A DNA stretch of 33,253 nt from Caballeronia sordidicola (lineage in GTDB: Bacteria; Pseudomonadota; Gammaproteobacteria; Burkholderiales; Burkholderiaceae): positions 1 through 33,253 of the forward strand of contig NZ_MTHB01000282.1 of assembly GCF_002220365.1 (NCBI RefSeq), given 5' to 3'. The translations under genes were made by a program, and so were the position numbers. The stretch's first letter is position 1. Every line of letters begins with the position of its first letter. The notes below the pieces were generated by a model. It was not told the origin of the DNA and ran no database searches. It was given only the letters and a program-made list of their open reading frames with translations. Below, one piece after another: positions 15,389 to 22,865 of the stretch.

Positions 15389-16384
15389 TTACTTGTTGCC
15401 CCAGCAGTTATCCAGCCCGAACTTCGTGTCCTTGGCCGCGACGCCGGATACGGGTTTGTCGGAGATGAGCGTGACGCCGGTGTCGTGATAGCCCGTCGCC
15501 TTCTTGCCCGTCTTCGCGTATTCAATTCCCGCCTGCACACCTTGCGCGGCCATCACGAGCGGGTACTGCTGCGAGGTGGCGGCGAAGTTGCCGGCCTTCA
15601 CGTTGCGCACGCCTTCACAGCCGCCGTCGATGGATACGATCATCACGTCCTTATCCTTGCCCGCTGCTTTGAGCGCGCGATACGCACCGGCCGCCGCAGG
15701 TTCGTTGATCGTATAAACGAGGTTGATGCCCGGCTCCTTCTGCAGGCAGTTTTCCATCGCTGTCTGGCCCTTCGACTGGTCCCCGCGAGTGTCCTGGCTG
15801 CACACCACGGACGGGTCGCCCTCTTTCACGCCAAAGCCCTGCAGGAAGCCGTTATGACGCAGGACACCAACGGTCACGCCAGGCGCCAGGTCGAGCGTGG
15901 CGATCTTCGCGGGCTTGCCGACGAAGGCAGCTTTTGCGTATTCGCCGATCAGCACGCCGGCCTTGAAGTTATCGGTGGCGAACAGCGCGTCGGTGGCATC
16001 TTGCGGATCGGTCGGCGTGTCGAGTGCGATCACGAGAATGCCCGCGGCGCGCGCTTTCTTGAGCGTCGGAACGATGGCCTTGGTATCGCTCGGCGTGATG
16101 AGGATGGCTTTCACACCGGCCGTCATCATGTTCTCGACCGCAGTCACCTGGGTTGCGTTATCGCCGTCGAACTTGCCCGCTGCGGAGATCAGCTTGACAC
16201 CACCTTTCGCGGCGGCTTCTTCGGCGCCCTGTTTCATCTTGACGAAGAACGGATTGGTATCGGTCTTGGTGATCAGGCCGATCGCGATCTGGTCAGCCGC
16301 CATTGCTGCGCCTGAACCCACCAGCGACGCCACTGCAAGTCCGAGGAAGGACGCACGTGCGACAGCACGTCGAAGATTTTTCAT
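15389..16384 (-). CDS. frcB: Periplasmic sugar-binding protein of ABC importer (FrcB-like)
   Basis: 331 residues from ATG 16384 (MKNLRRAVARASFLGLAVAS), with GGAG six bases upstream. An ATG four codons earlier overlaps that site and is less likely. The signal peptide ends AAMA, giving a mature protein ADQIAIGLITKTDTNPFFVKMKQGAEEAA, the standard opening of the periplasmic-binding-protein-4 / RbsB class. Other marks are VKAILITPSDTKAIVP, LVIALDTPTD, YTINEPAAAGAYRALKAAG and MIVSIDGGCEGVRNVKAGNFAATSQQYP, which resembles FrcB. It captures the sugar in the periplasm and delivers it to the permease. It is the first gene of the operon, behind a promoter region with a dyad at 16450-16474. Confidence 0.93.
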   Translation of the reverse strand: MKNLRRAVARASFLGLAVASLVGSGAAMAADQIAIGLITKTDTNPFFVKMKQGAEEAAAKGGVKLISAAGKFDGDNATQVTAVENMMTAGVKAILITPSDTKAIVPTLKKARAAGILVIALDTPTDPQDATDALFATDNFKAGVLIGEYAKAAFVGKPAKIATLDLAPGVTVGVLRHNGFLQGFGVKEGDPSVVCSQDTRGDQSKGQTAMENCLQKEPGINLVYTINEPAAAGAYRALKAAGKDKDVMIVSIDGGCEGVRNVKAGNFAATSQQYPLVMAAQGVQAGIEYAKTGKKATGYHDTGVTLISDKPVSGVAAKDTKFGLDNCWGNK

Positions 16385-16449
16385 GTCTCGCTCCATAGGT
16401 TTTTATTCGCCTGCGGCTTCGAGAGGAAGCGCACCAGACGCGTTTGCCG

Positions 16450-16500
16450 ACTAAATCAATTGACTTTATTTAGTACAGCAGCGACGGGGAGACAAGTCAA
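16450..16500 (-). promoter_or_regulatory. Probable promoter and ROK operator of the frc operon
   Basis: On the minus strand TTGACT (16500-16495) is a good -35 element. About 17-19 bases on is the weak -10 candidate TGTACTAAAT. A dyad, ACTAAA (16450-16455) and TTTAGT (16469-16474), overlaps the -10 region, as expected for a repressor such as the ROK protein at the end of the operon. Assignment to that repressor is inference. Confidence 0.5.
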
Positions 16501-16727
16501 GAAAATGAAGCGAAACCCAAACGGTGCAGTGCAGCATGGCGCCGATTAAATCGCTTTGAACATCAATGGGGGCTGCGCGAACAGCGATTGTTGCGTCGCG
16601 TCTACGTAAAAACACTGACGGGCTGAAAACCGCTCGAAAAAGCGTTGAATTGAATTGTTTTCCGGGATTTTCTCGGGGTATGGTTTACCAGCATTTTTGC
16701 CAACCCATCATTCTGGTCTCCCGCACC
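16501..16727. other. Intergenic region, nothing firm seen
   Basis: Part of the 343-bp gap between frcB and the small gene at 16728. A frame open from 16566 runs through it but has no family character before ATG 16728. No hairpin with a T-tract and no RNA gene was recognised. Confidence 0.4.
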
Positions 16728-16937
16728 ATGAGCGCACTCGAAGCCCTTCACGCGATCGTCACCGACGAAGATTCGCCCCAGATCATCCGCGATCACATTG
16801 TGGATTCGCTGCAGTTTGCATTGCGTAATCAGCCCGGTTTTTTCACGACGAAGGAAGTGCAATGGCTCGCGCAATGGGATGACACGCGCATTCCCATTGC
16901 AGCGACAAAGATCCTGAACGGGTTGAAAACGACCTGA
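16728..16937 (+). CDS. Small conserved-type protein, unknown function
   Basis: 69 residues from ATG 16728: MSALEALHAIVTDEDSPQII and on. It is predicted to be soluble and mostly helical, with a clear amphipathic pattern (RDHIVDSLQFALRNQPGFFTTKEVQWLAQWDD). The frame extends upstream to 16566, but the codon use and sequence there look non-coding. No good ribosome binding site is visible. I do not recognise the family. It stands alone between the frc operon and the repeat arrays, diverging from the former. Confidence 0.6.
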   Translation: MSALEALHAIVTDEDSPQIIRDHIVDSLQFALRNQPGFFTTKEVQWLAQWDDTRIPIAATKILNGLKTT

Positions 16938-16990
16938 GGGTTTCGCTCGCGCCGGTGGACGGGGTTTGAGGAGCGGTCGCGGCGGCGGTT

Positions 16991-17097
16991 GGGGTCAGTG
17001 CCAGGTTCCTGCGGTAGTGGTCGGAGTCAATGCCGGGGTGCTAGGTTCCAGGGCTAGCGGTCGGAGTCAATGCCGGGTTGTTGCTTTCGGTGTTAGC
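16991..17097 (+). repeat. Left arm of 40-bp repeat array
   Basis: Direct repeats of a roughly 40-bp unit: a partial copy (16991-17018), a full copy (17019-17058) and a diverging copy (17059-17097), with a further start GGTC at 17098. The unit begins GGTCGGAGTCAATGCCGGG and continues with a TGC(T)AGGTTCC core and a GCTAGC/GTTAGC end. The same unit appears in reverse orientation at 17221-17340. Confidence 0.85.
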
Positions 17098-17220
17098 GGT
17101 CTACCTGAGTTCGCTTATTTCTTTAGCACTGTTAGCCACTGTGCGTGGCGGCACGTCATTTCTTGGTCCTTAGTGATAAAGAGAATATCCGACTCGCGCG
17201 GACCACTAACTTAAGCAGCA

Positions 17221-17340
17221 GCAACCCGGCACTGACTCCGACCGCTAACGCTGGAACCTTGCAACCCGGCATTGACTCAGCCCGCTAACCCAAGAACCTG
17301 GCACCCCGGCAATGACTCAGACCGCCAACTCCGGAACCTG
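17221..17340 (-). repeat. Right arm of 40-bp repeat array, inverted
   Basis: Three contiguous copies of exactly 40 bp (17221-17260, 17261-17300, 17301-17340) and a remnant to about 17355, in opposite orientation to the left arm. Each begins GCAaCCCGGCAnTGACTC on the plus strand and ends GGAACCTtg or GAACCTGG. The two arms enclose about 120 bp (17098-17220) that holds no gene. The last unit abuts the stop of the GGDEF-EAL gene at 17358. Confidence 0.88.
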
Positions 17341-17357
17341 GCAACCCCCAACGCCTC

Positions 17358-20324
17358 TCAGTGCAATCCCGCTTTAGCGGTCACATCGAACGTAAAGGCC
17401 AGAGTCTTATCCGGCACGACAATACTGTCGATAAACTGCACCACATCTAAATCCTTCACAAAACTCGCCGCCGACGAAGCAGCGAGAATCGCACCGCTTT
17501 CCTGCGGCTTGGCAATAAGATATCCCTGCACGTAATCCACGCCGATTTCCTTCAGCGCACGCAGCGTATCCACATCTTCGACCCACTCGGCCACGCTGCG
17601 CATTCCAAGATTGCGAGCGAGCGCAACAATAGCTTCGACAATGGCTATATCAGCCGGATGCGCACACATCGTCCGAATAAACTCGCCGTCGATCTTGAGT
17701 GCGTCGGCGGAAAGATCCTTGAGATATTTAAACGACGTATACCCCGCCCCGAAATCGTCAAGTGCGATCTTGCCACCCATCTCATGAACCCGCGCGATAA
17801 AGCGCTGTGTATTGTCGAGATCATGCAACGCGACGCTCTCGGTAATCTCGAGACAAAGATAAGGCACGATATGCCGGAAGCGCGCGAACAACGCAAAAAC
17901 GTCTTCCATGAACTGTTCGTCATTCAGCGAACCACCACTGAGATTGACGCAAATGAAACGCGTATTCGCGAGCGACGCCTCATGCTTCTCGATCCACTCG
18001 AGCAACGTGGTGATCACCCATTTATCGATAGCCGCAATGTTGCCGGACTCCTCCGCCGCCACAATCACCTTGCCGGCCGGCAGCGTTGCGCCGTCCGGCG
18101 CGCGCATGCGCAGCAGCACCTCGAAATTAAGCGACTCCGTGGGCGCAGACAGCGACATGATCGGCTGCATCACAAGGAACAAACCCGGAGGCAATCGATT
18201 GCGCCCCAGCGTTTCAACCAGCTTCAATTCCTCTGCCCGCTCCTCGAACGCCGCCGCACCCTTGCGATACGTCACCATCCGCGCATTCGAACTCTTCTTG
18301 GCCTCGCGGCACGCACGGTCCGCATGCGAGAGCGCGTCCTGCACACGCACGCCGTGCGAGCACTCCACCAGTCCCACCGATGCCTTCACCTGGAACGCAC
18401 GGTTGCCGACCTGATACGGCGCATCACTCAACGCACTGATCAGGTGATGACAGCAGTCGATGGCTTCGTCTATGGACATACCGCCCATTACGCAGACGAA
18501 CTCGTCGCCGCCAATCCGGCCAAACGGAAACCCAGCCGAAAATAACGCTCGCGTGCGGGTGGCGACCTGCTTTAACACTTCGTCGCCGGCACGGTGCCCA
18601 AAGAGATCGTTGACGAGCTTGAAGCGGTCCAGATCCACGTACGCGAGCGCCCAGGACGTCCCTTCTTCGCTCTGCGCCGCAATCGCCTTTTCCACGCCGC
18701 GCCGGTTGAGCGACCCTGTGAGCGGGTCGTGTTCAGCCAGGAACCGCAGGCGCTCGATGGCTTTCGACCGCTCGGTCACATCCTGCAGCGAGCCCTCGAT
18801 CCAGCCGTTCGAACGCGTAGCCTTGAGCAGGAACCGGCGCTCGCCATTGCCCCGCGATGCGGCGCCGCCCATCTCCAGTTCGCCTTCACTTCCCTTCGAT
18901 GCCAGCGCCTGTAACGCACCCCACGCGCCCGACTCGAAGTAGTCGTTCCAGTGCCGCACTTTGTATTCGGTCTTCTGCAGCGAGAGCATGGATTGCAACG
19001 CGGGATTCGCGCGCACGAAGTGGCCGGCGCTGTCGAGCGTGAAGAGGCCGATGGGCGTCACGTCATAGGTATTGCGCAGTTCCGTTTGCGCCTGCCGCCG
19101 GTGTTCACGTTCGGCGCGCATCTGCTCGGCGATCGCGAAGGCAGCCATCATGCTCGACGACAACGCGGCCATCACCGTGCTCACGCCGCCCGAGAGCGAC
19201 TTGATGCTGAACGCGGCGGCAAGCACATCGGAGAAGGTGGCAAATAGAACGATCGCGAGCGACCCCACGTACCAGAGCACGGTGCGCGAGCGGGCGAGCC
19301 AGACGATCCGGGCGAGCAAAAAGACCAGCACGCCGATGCCAAGGCCGCCCAGCATCCAAAGCGCCGGAATGAAGCGCGAGTAGGGCAGGATCACGGAGCA
19401 CACAAGTAAAGCGATGCCGATGTATTGCCCAACCCCAAGCAACCATCGATATCCCACCACTTTCAGCTCGCGCCGGAACAGCTGGCTAAAAAGCGCGCCC
19501 GTCAACAAATAGTAGGCAGCGAAGGTGAATTGACGCAGTGGTTGCAGAAAGTCCGACGGGATCGCGCGGCCGGTCCACTGCATGTCCCATCCCATCGCAT
19601 TCGCGCACAGCCGCAGATTGCCGACCAGCCACGCGGCGAAGATCACGTACGTCCACTCGCGGTTGATCAGCGCGGTGACGAAGACGAATACGGCGAGCGT
19701 CAGCAGGCCGCCTCCAATCATGCCCGAGCTTTCCTGAAAATCGAGCGCGGACGTGCGCAGACTTTGGCTGTCCCATGCGAGCGCGGTGATCTGCGCCGGG
19801 CCGGAGAACGTGCCTCGGCAAACGACTTGAACCGATTGCGCGAGATGACCGAGATGAATGGAAAAACCCGCCTTCACGGCAGTAATTTCGTTGGTGGTGC
19901 TCTGGCGGTTCGCCGTGCCGAGCGGCTGCAGCGTCGAGGCTACCCAGCAAGCGAGTGTCTGCGCGTGACGCGACGGCAATTCCACGTAGGTGGACTGCTC
20001 CAGACTCATGTTGGGAACGTCGAATGAAAACCAGACCGGCGTTTCCGCCAGTTGCGTGCTGAAACGGCCAACATCGACCTGGTGCCCGAGCTCCTTCAGG
20101 GCACCGGCGGGGTCCAGCGTGCCGGAGGTGTCGTGAATGACGTGCAGTGGCAGAGGAACGGATCCGTTCGATTCGAACTGGTGCGGCGCCCACAGCAGGG
20201 TTGCGATCGTCCCCACCGCAATCAGCGCCGGGACGACGAAGACGGAGAAGCTGTACAGCAGCCGATCCATGAATGAACCAGCGCGCCTGTACTTTGATCG
20301 CGAAAATAAAGCAACCGACGCCAT
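17358..20324 (-). CDS. Membrane 7TMR-DISM-like / PAS / GGDEF / EAL c-di-GMP protein
   Basis: 988 residues from ATG 20324, which has GGGGAA nine or so bases upstream; ATGs at 20393 and 20270 are alternatives. Order: N-terminal membrane anchor, periplasmic beta-rich domain (about 45-195), a run of seven or so hydrophobic segments (about 200-400), PAS (about 415-520), GGDEF domain and EAL domain. The cyclase motif is intact (RIGGDEF, residues 605-609), with no RxxD inhibitory site five residues before it. The phosphodiesterase has EVL at 735-737 instead of EAL, but keeps Asn in VNLSG, Glu in LEITES, DDFGAG (856-861), Lys in LKIDG and QGY; VAEGVE is changed to VAEWVE. It may make or break c-di-GMP in response to an external signal. 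A FeeM-like gene lies just upstream on the same strand. Confidence 0.93.
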   Translation of the reverse strand: MASVALFSRSKYRRAGSFMDRLLYSFSVFVVPALIAVGTIATLLWAPHQFESNGSVPLPLHVIHDTSGTLDPAGALKELGHQVDVGRFSTQLAETPVWFSFDVPNMSLEQSTYVELPSRHAQTLACWVASTLQPLGTANRQSTTNEITAVKAGFSIHLGHLAQSVQVVCRGTFSGPAQITALAWDSQSLRTSALDFQESSGMIGGGLLTLAVFVFVTALINREWTYVIFAAWLVGNLRLCANAMGWDMQWTGRAIPSDFLQPLRQFTFAAYYLLTGALFSQLFRRELKVVGYRWLLGVGQYIGIALLVCSVILPYSRFIPALWMLGGLGIGVLVFLLARIVWLARSRTVLWYVGSLAIVLFATFSDVLAAAFSIKSLSGGVSTVMAALSSSMMAAFAIAEQMRAEREHRRQAQTELRNTYDVTPIGLFTLDSAGHFVRANPALQSMLSLQKTEYKVRHWNDYFESGAWGALQALASKGSEGELEMGGAASRGNGERRFLLKATRSNGWIEGSLQDVTERSKAIERLRFLAEHDPLTGSLNRRGVEKAIAAQSEEGTSWALAYVDLDRFKLVNDLFGHRAGDEVLKQVATRTRALFSAGFPFGRIGGDEFVCVMGGMSIDEAIDCCHHLISALSDAPYQVGNRAFQVKASVGLVECSHGVRVQDALSHADRACREAKKSSNARMVTYRKGAAAFEERAEELKLVETLGRNRLPPGLFLVMQPIMSLSAPTESLNFEVLLRMRAPDGATLPAGKVIVAAEESGNIAAIDKWVITTLLEWIEKHEASLANTRFICVNLSGGSLNDEQFMEDVFALFARFRHIVPYLCLEITESVALHDLDNTQRFIARVHEMGGKIALDDFGAGYTSFKYLKDLSADALKIDGEFIRTMCAHPADIAIVEAIVALARNLGMRSVAEWVEDVDTLRALKEIGVDYVQGYLIAKPQESGAILAASSAASFVKDLDVVQFIDSIVVPDKTLAFTFDVTAKAGLH

Positions 20325-20445
20325 ACCTGGTGTTTCCCCTGGTTGCACCAACCCACGCCGCACGGGCGACGGCGGCCGGTCATGGCTCACCATCGCCTCG
20401 TTTGTCCCACGCCAACGTACGACCGGGTTATTGTTTTATTGTTTA

Positions 20446-21240
20446 TTACCTGCCATAAGCAACCTGCGGAGCTTCCGGGCATCCTACCGTTTCTCGCTCG
20501 AAAGATAAATCTGCCGCCCGCAAATCGATATCAGGATGATGCGTTTGAAACACGAATTGAAATAGCGGGTGCTTCGCTTCCTCCCAGCGTTGACGCGCAA
20601 CACCCACTTCGCCGGCCAGAACCCGATGCGGTAAATTGCCGACATGCGCCATCGGAATGAATTGCCGATAGCCGAAAACATCCTCGAACAGCATCGCTTC
20701 ATATTCGCGATCCAGCGGCGAACGCGCGGTAATCACCGTCCAGTCGATCTGGTGCTGCTCACAGTATAAAAACAACGACTTGAACAACATCATTTTTACC
20801 ACGCGGCCGATCGTCCCGCCGGCTACGCCTAGCCGAGTGGCTTCCGCCAGACGGCCCGTTCTTAGCCAGACCGGCAAGTCGACCGATCCCTGCACGCCGA
20901 GCGGCGCATATTCGTTGGTTTGAATACGCATGGTGCCCAGCGGCGCGCCATCGAGTTTCGATTCAGCCAGCAGGATCGCCGTACCTGGATCGCGATCACA
21001 CCCTTCTACTGTCATTTTCTCCGCAAAAGCCGGCAAATGGCGACCATAGGCCACACGCCGAAGCTGTACCGCTTTCTGAAGATCGTGATCCGCCGAGACG
21101 ATGCGGATCGTAAACGGCATGGATTCGGGCTTTCTTAGCGCTTGTACGGCCGCTAGTTCAGGCCTCTCTTCACGTTCACCGAGTCCAACATGTTCATTTC
21201 GAAAAACACTACTTTGACCTGCTTTATTAAGCTGTTCCAT
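20446..21240 (-). CDS. FeeM-like N-acyl amino acid synthase (GNAT-fold, AHL-synthase related)
   Basis: 264 residues from ATG 21240; ATG 21120 (MPFTIRIVSADHDLQKAVQLRR) would drop a poorly conserved 40-residue leader. The core matches the FeeM / autoinducer-synthase GNAT fold: RRVAYGRH (61-68), acidic pair DRD (82-84), LGTMRIQTNEYAPLG (101-115), the diagnostic EATRLGVA (133-140) and a late phrase DREYEAMLFEDVFGYRQFIPM. FeeM enzymes join an acyl chain from acyl-ACP to an amino acid such as tyrosine. The donor and acceptor here are unknown. The gene precedes the GGDEF-EAL gene by 121 bp on the same strand and may share its transcript, suggesting lipid-signal and c-di-GMP functions act together (inference). 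Confidence 0.7.
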   Translation of the reverse strand: MEQLNKAGQSSVFRNEHVGLGEREERPELAAVQALRKPESMPFTIRIVSADHDLQKAVQLRRVAYGRHLPAFAEKMTVEGCDRDPGTAILLAESKLDGAPLGTMRIQTNEYAPLGVQGSVDLPVWLRTGRLAEATRLGVAGGTIGRVVKMMLFKSLFLYCEQHQIDWTVITARSPLDREYEAMLFEDVFGYRQFIPMAHVGNLPHRVLAGEVGVARQRWEEAKHPLFQFVFQTHHPDIDLRAADLSFERETVGCPEAPQVAYGR

Positions 21241-21881
21241 TTGTGCTACCCCATTTTGGCGAGAAGGAGGACGCCGCGGAACGTTTGACTTGACGCAAAC
21301 GACTCACACGACGGATTTAGTCTCGCCCAAAGGCAATTGATGGGGTGCGCGCTACCAAATAAATCTTTATAGAAACTTCAAAAAATTCTGTATTTTCGGT
21401 GCTTTTCGTGTTCTCCGACCCGAATCATCTACGTGCATTTCGTATCATGAAAAATTTCCAGCGAGTAAATTTTGTTGAACGCAAGATGTGGGATTCTTTT
21501 TGCCATTAACTATGCATTAGAAATATACAAAAGCCATGTTTTTTCCCACGGTGTTCAAGCGTGCTGCACCGTTAGTGTGCTCATGCTTATATAACGGATT
21601 TTTTCTCGCCAACTTTATATCGAGAGTGAATTGCGTGCATGCGAAGCGGCCAAATAGACAAACGCAGGAAATCAGCCGGTTGCACCAAGTGAGCTCTATT
21701 AAACCGACGAATAGCGGCCACCGCACATAAGCCCTTACAACAGTATGGAATTCCACTGTGAAAAGCAGAGGCAATTCGACAGGCTGCGGGTTCTCGCATC
21801 GGCAATTGGAAGAGAATTCCGCCTGAAGCGTGACTTAATTACCCGTTTTGCCGAATGATAAAGCGAAGAAGCTTGGGGACA
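21241..21881. other. AT-rich gene-free stretch
   Basis: About 640 bp with visibly higher AT than the flanks (for example 21361-21400 and 21521-21620). The longest frame, 85 codons on the minus strand at 21517-21774, has no domain and unusual composition. The stretch lies upstream of the FeeM-like gene and must contain its promoter. GGGCGAGA/TCTCGCC type dyads occur near 21260 and 21327. No tRNA or rRNA was recognised; a small RNA is possible but not shown. Confidence 0.45.
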
Positions 21882-21902
21882 GCGGATGCAAGGTGCATCC
21901 GC
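21882..21902 (+). terminator. Perfect 9-bp hairpin, possible terminator
   Basis: GCGGATGCA (21882-21890), loop AGG, TGCATCCGC (21894-21902), followed on the plus strand by TTATTTGTT. It lies 33 bases beyond the stop of the minus-strand gene at 21935, but on that strand the T-tract is missing. It could end a plus-strand transcript from the AT-rich stretch. Confidence 0.5.
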
Positions 21903-21934
21903 TTATTTGTTGAGGGACGAGTCTGTGCGCTTCC

Positions 21935-22357
21935 TCAGTCTTCGTCGTCGAGCCAGGGAATGTCCACGTCGGTGATGAACGCCACCATTGCGAGCGGGCG
22001 CCCTTCCTGACGGCCGATCTTGCCGTCTGCACGTTGCCATTCGCATCGAAACACAGTTGCCGGGGTGTCGGCCATCAAGGTCACGGTGCGCAGTTCGTCC
22101 GGGTCCGCGTCTTCCACCGGGCCATCGAGCGACACCAGCAGTTGTTGCGGCCACATGCCGTCGGCGGGATCGTAGATCTTGTCGCCGTCATGAATCACGA
22201 CGAACGCTTCCACGCCGATGGTCGCCGAAGCCTCCACAATCATCTTGCCAAGCGCGCGCAGCACGGCCGTTGCGCGGCCGGAATTGGCCTGGCGAATCGC
22301 GAGGTCGCCGCGCGTCAGCGCCTGCTCCAGCTTCGGGTTGGTTTTCTGTTGGGCCAT
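21935..22357 (-). CDS. Conserved-type protein of unknown function
   Basis: 140 residues from ATG 22357 (MAQQKTNPKLEQALTRGDLA), which has a strong GGAGG seven bases upstream; the frame runs on to 22612 without family character. It is soluble, with a helical N-terminal half (LAIRQANSGRATAVLRALGKMIVEA) and a beta-rich second half (VEAFVVIHDGDKIYDP, LRTVTLMADTPATVFRCEW). The tail is acidic: VDIPWLDDED. No motif gives a function, although the pattern recalls conserved hypothetical proteins of Burkholderiaceae. It diverges from the EAL gene, with about 500 bp between them. Confidence 0.8.
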   Translation of the reverse strand: MAQQKTNPKLEQALTRGDLAIRQANSGRATAVLRALGKMIVEASATIGVEAFVVIHDGDKIYDPADGMWPQQLLVSLDGPVEDADPDELRTVTLMADTPATVFRCEWQRADGKIGRQEGRPLAMVAFITDVDIPWLDDED

Positions 22358-22658
22358 AGGGTCGCCTCCGTAACTTGATTCACTATTCGACGAGCGTCGC
22401 CGCCGCCTTGCACGGCGCGATCGTACCATTCCTATCCCAAATTTACCGTCCCACAGACCATCCACGGAATTTTTAACGTGCCGCAAACGCCCGCCCATCA
22501 AAGCTGCCGGCGTCCTGCCAACGCGTGGCATGATGCTTTCTCGCTCAAGTCGGCCGTCGTTTGATCCGATAAGATAGTGTCCGGCCTCAAGCGTTGCCGA
22601 ACCCTGTTCCATTCGTTCGATCGTCCTATCGTCTTATTAACACGCGCAGACCAACATC
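22358..22658. other. Intergenic region, no gene supported
   Basis: About 300 bp between the divergent unknown gene and the small frame before the EAL gene. The plus- and minus-strand frames present are arginine-rich with no domain. No terminator or RNA gene was recognised. Confidence 0.4.
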
Positions 22659-22865
22659 ATGTTCGAACTGTTCCTGGCCCGCGTTTGTGCAGCCGATCTG
22701 ACCGGACAGCTTCGCCGTCGTTGCACGGCCGGGCTGACATCGTTGCCCGCACGGTTCATGCCGTTCATCCTGCGCGCCATTTCACTATTCGTCGCGCCAC
22801 GTGTTGCACTGGCCGGCATGGCGGCGCCGGCCGCTAACCCCCGTCTCCAGGCAGCAGTCTCCTGA
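22659..22865 (+). CDS. Possible small leader protein before the EAL gene
   Basis: 68 codons from ATG 22659 (MFELFLARVCAADLTGQLRR) ending in TGA 22863-22865, whose A begins the ATG of the EAL gene (TGATG). Such an overlap is common for coupled genes. The middle is hydrophobic (FMPFILRAISLFVAPRVALAGMAA) and could span the membrane. There is no recognisable ribosome binding site and no known family, so it may be chance or a leader. Confidence 0.3.
   Translation: MFELFLARVCAADLTGQLRRRCTAGLTSLPARFMPFILRAISLFVAPRVALAGMAAPAANPRLQAAVS

Noticed and set aside
16991..17340. CRISPR array
   Set aside because: The units are contiguous without spacers and occur in opposite orientations on the two sides; no cas genes are nearby.
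21517..21774. 85-codon minus frame in the AT-rich stretch
   Set aside because: Odd composition, no domain, no binding site; not supported as a gene.
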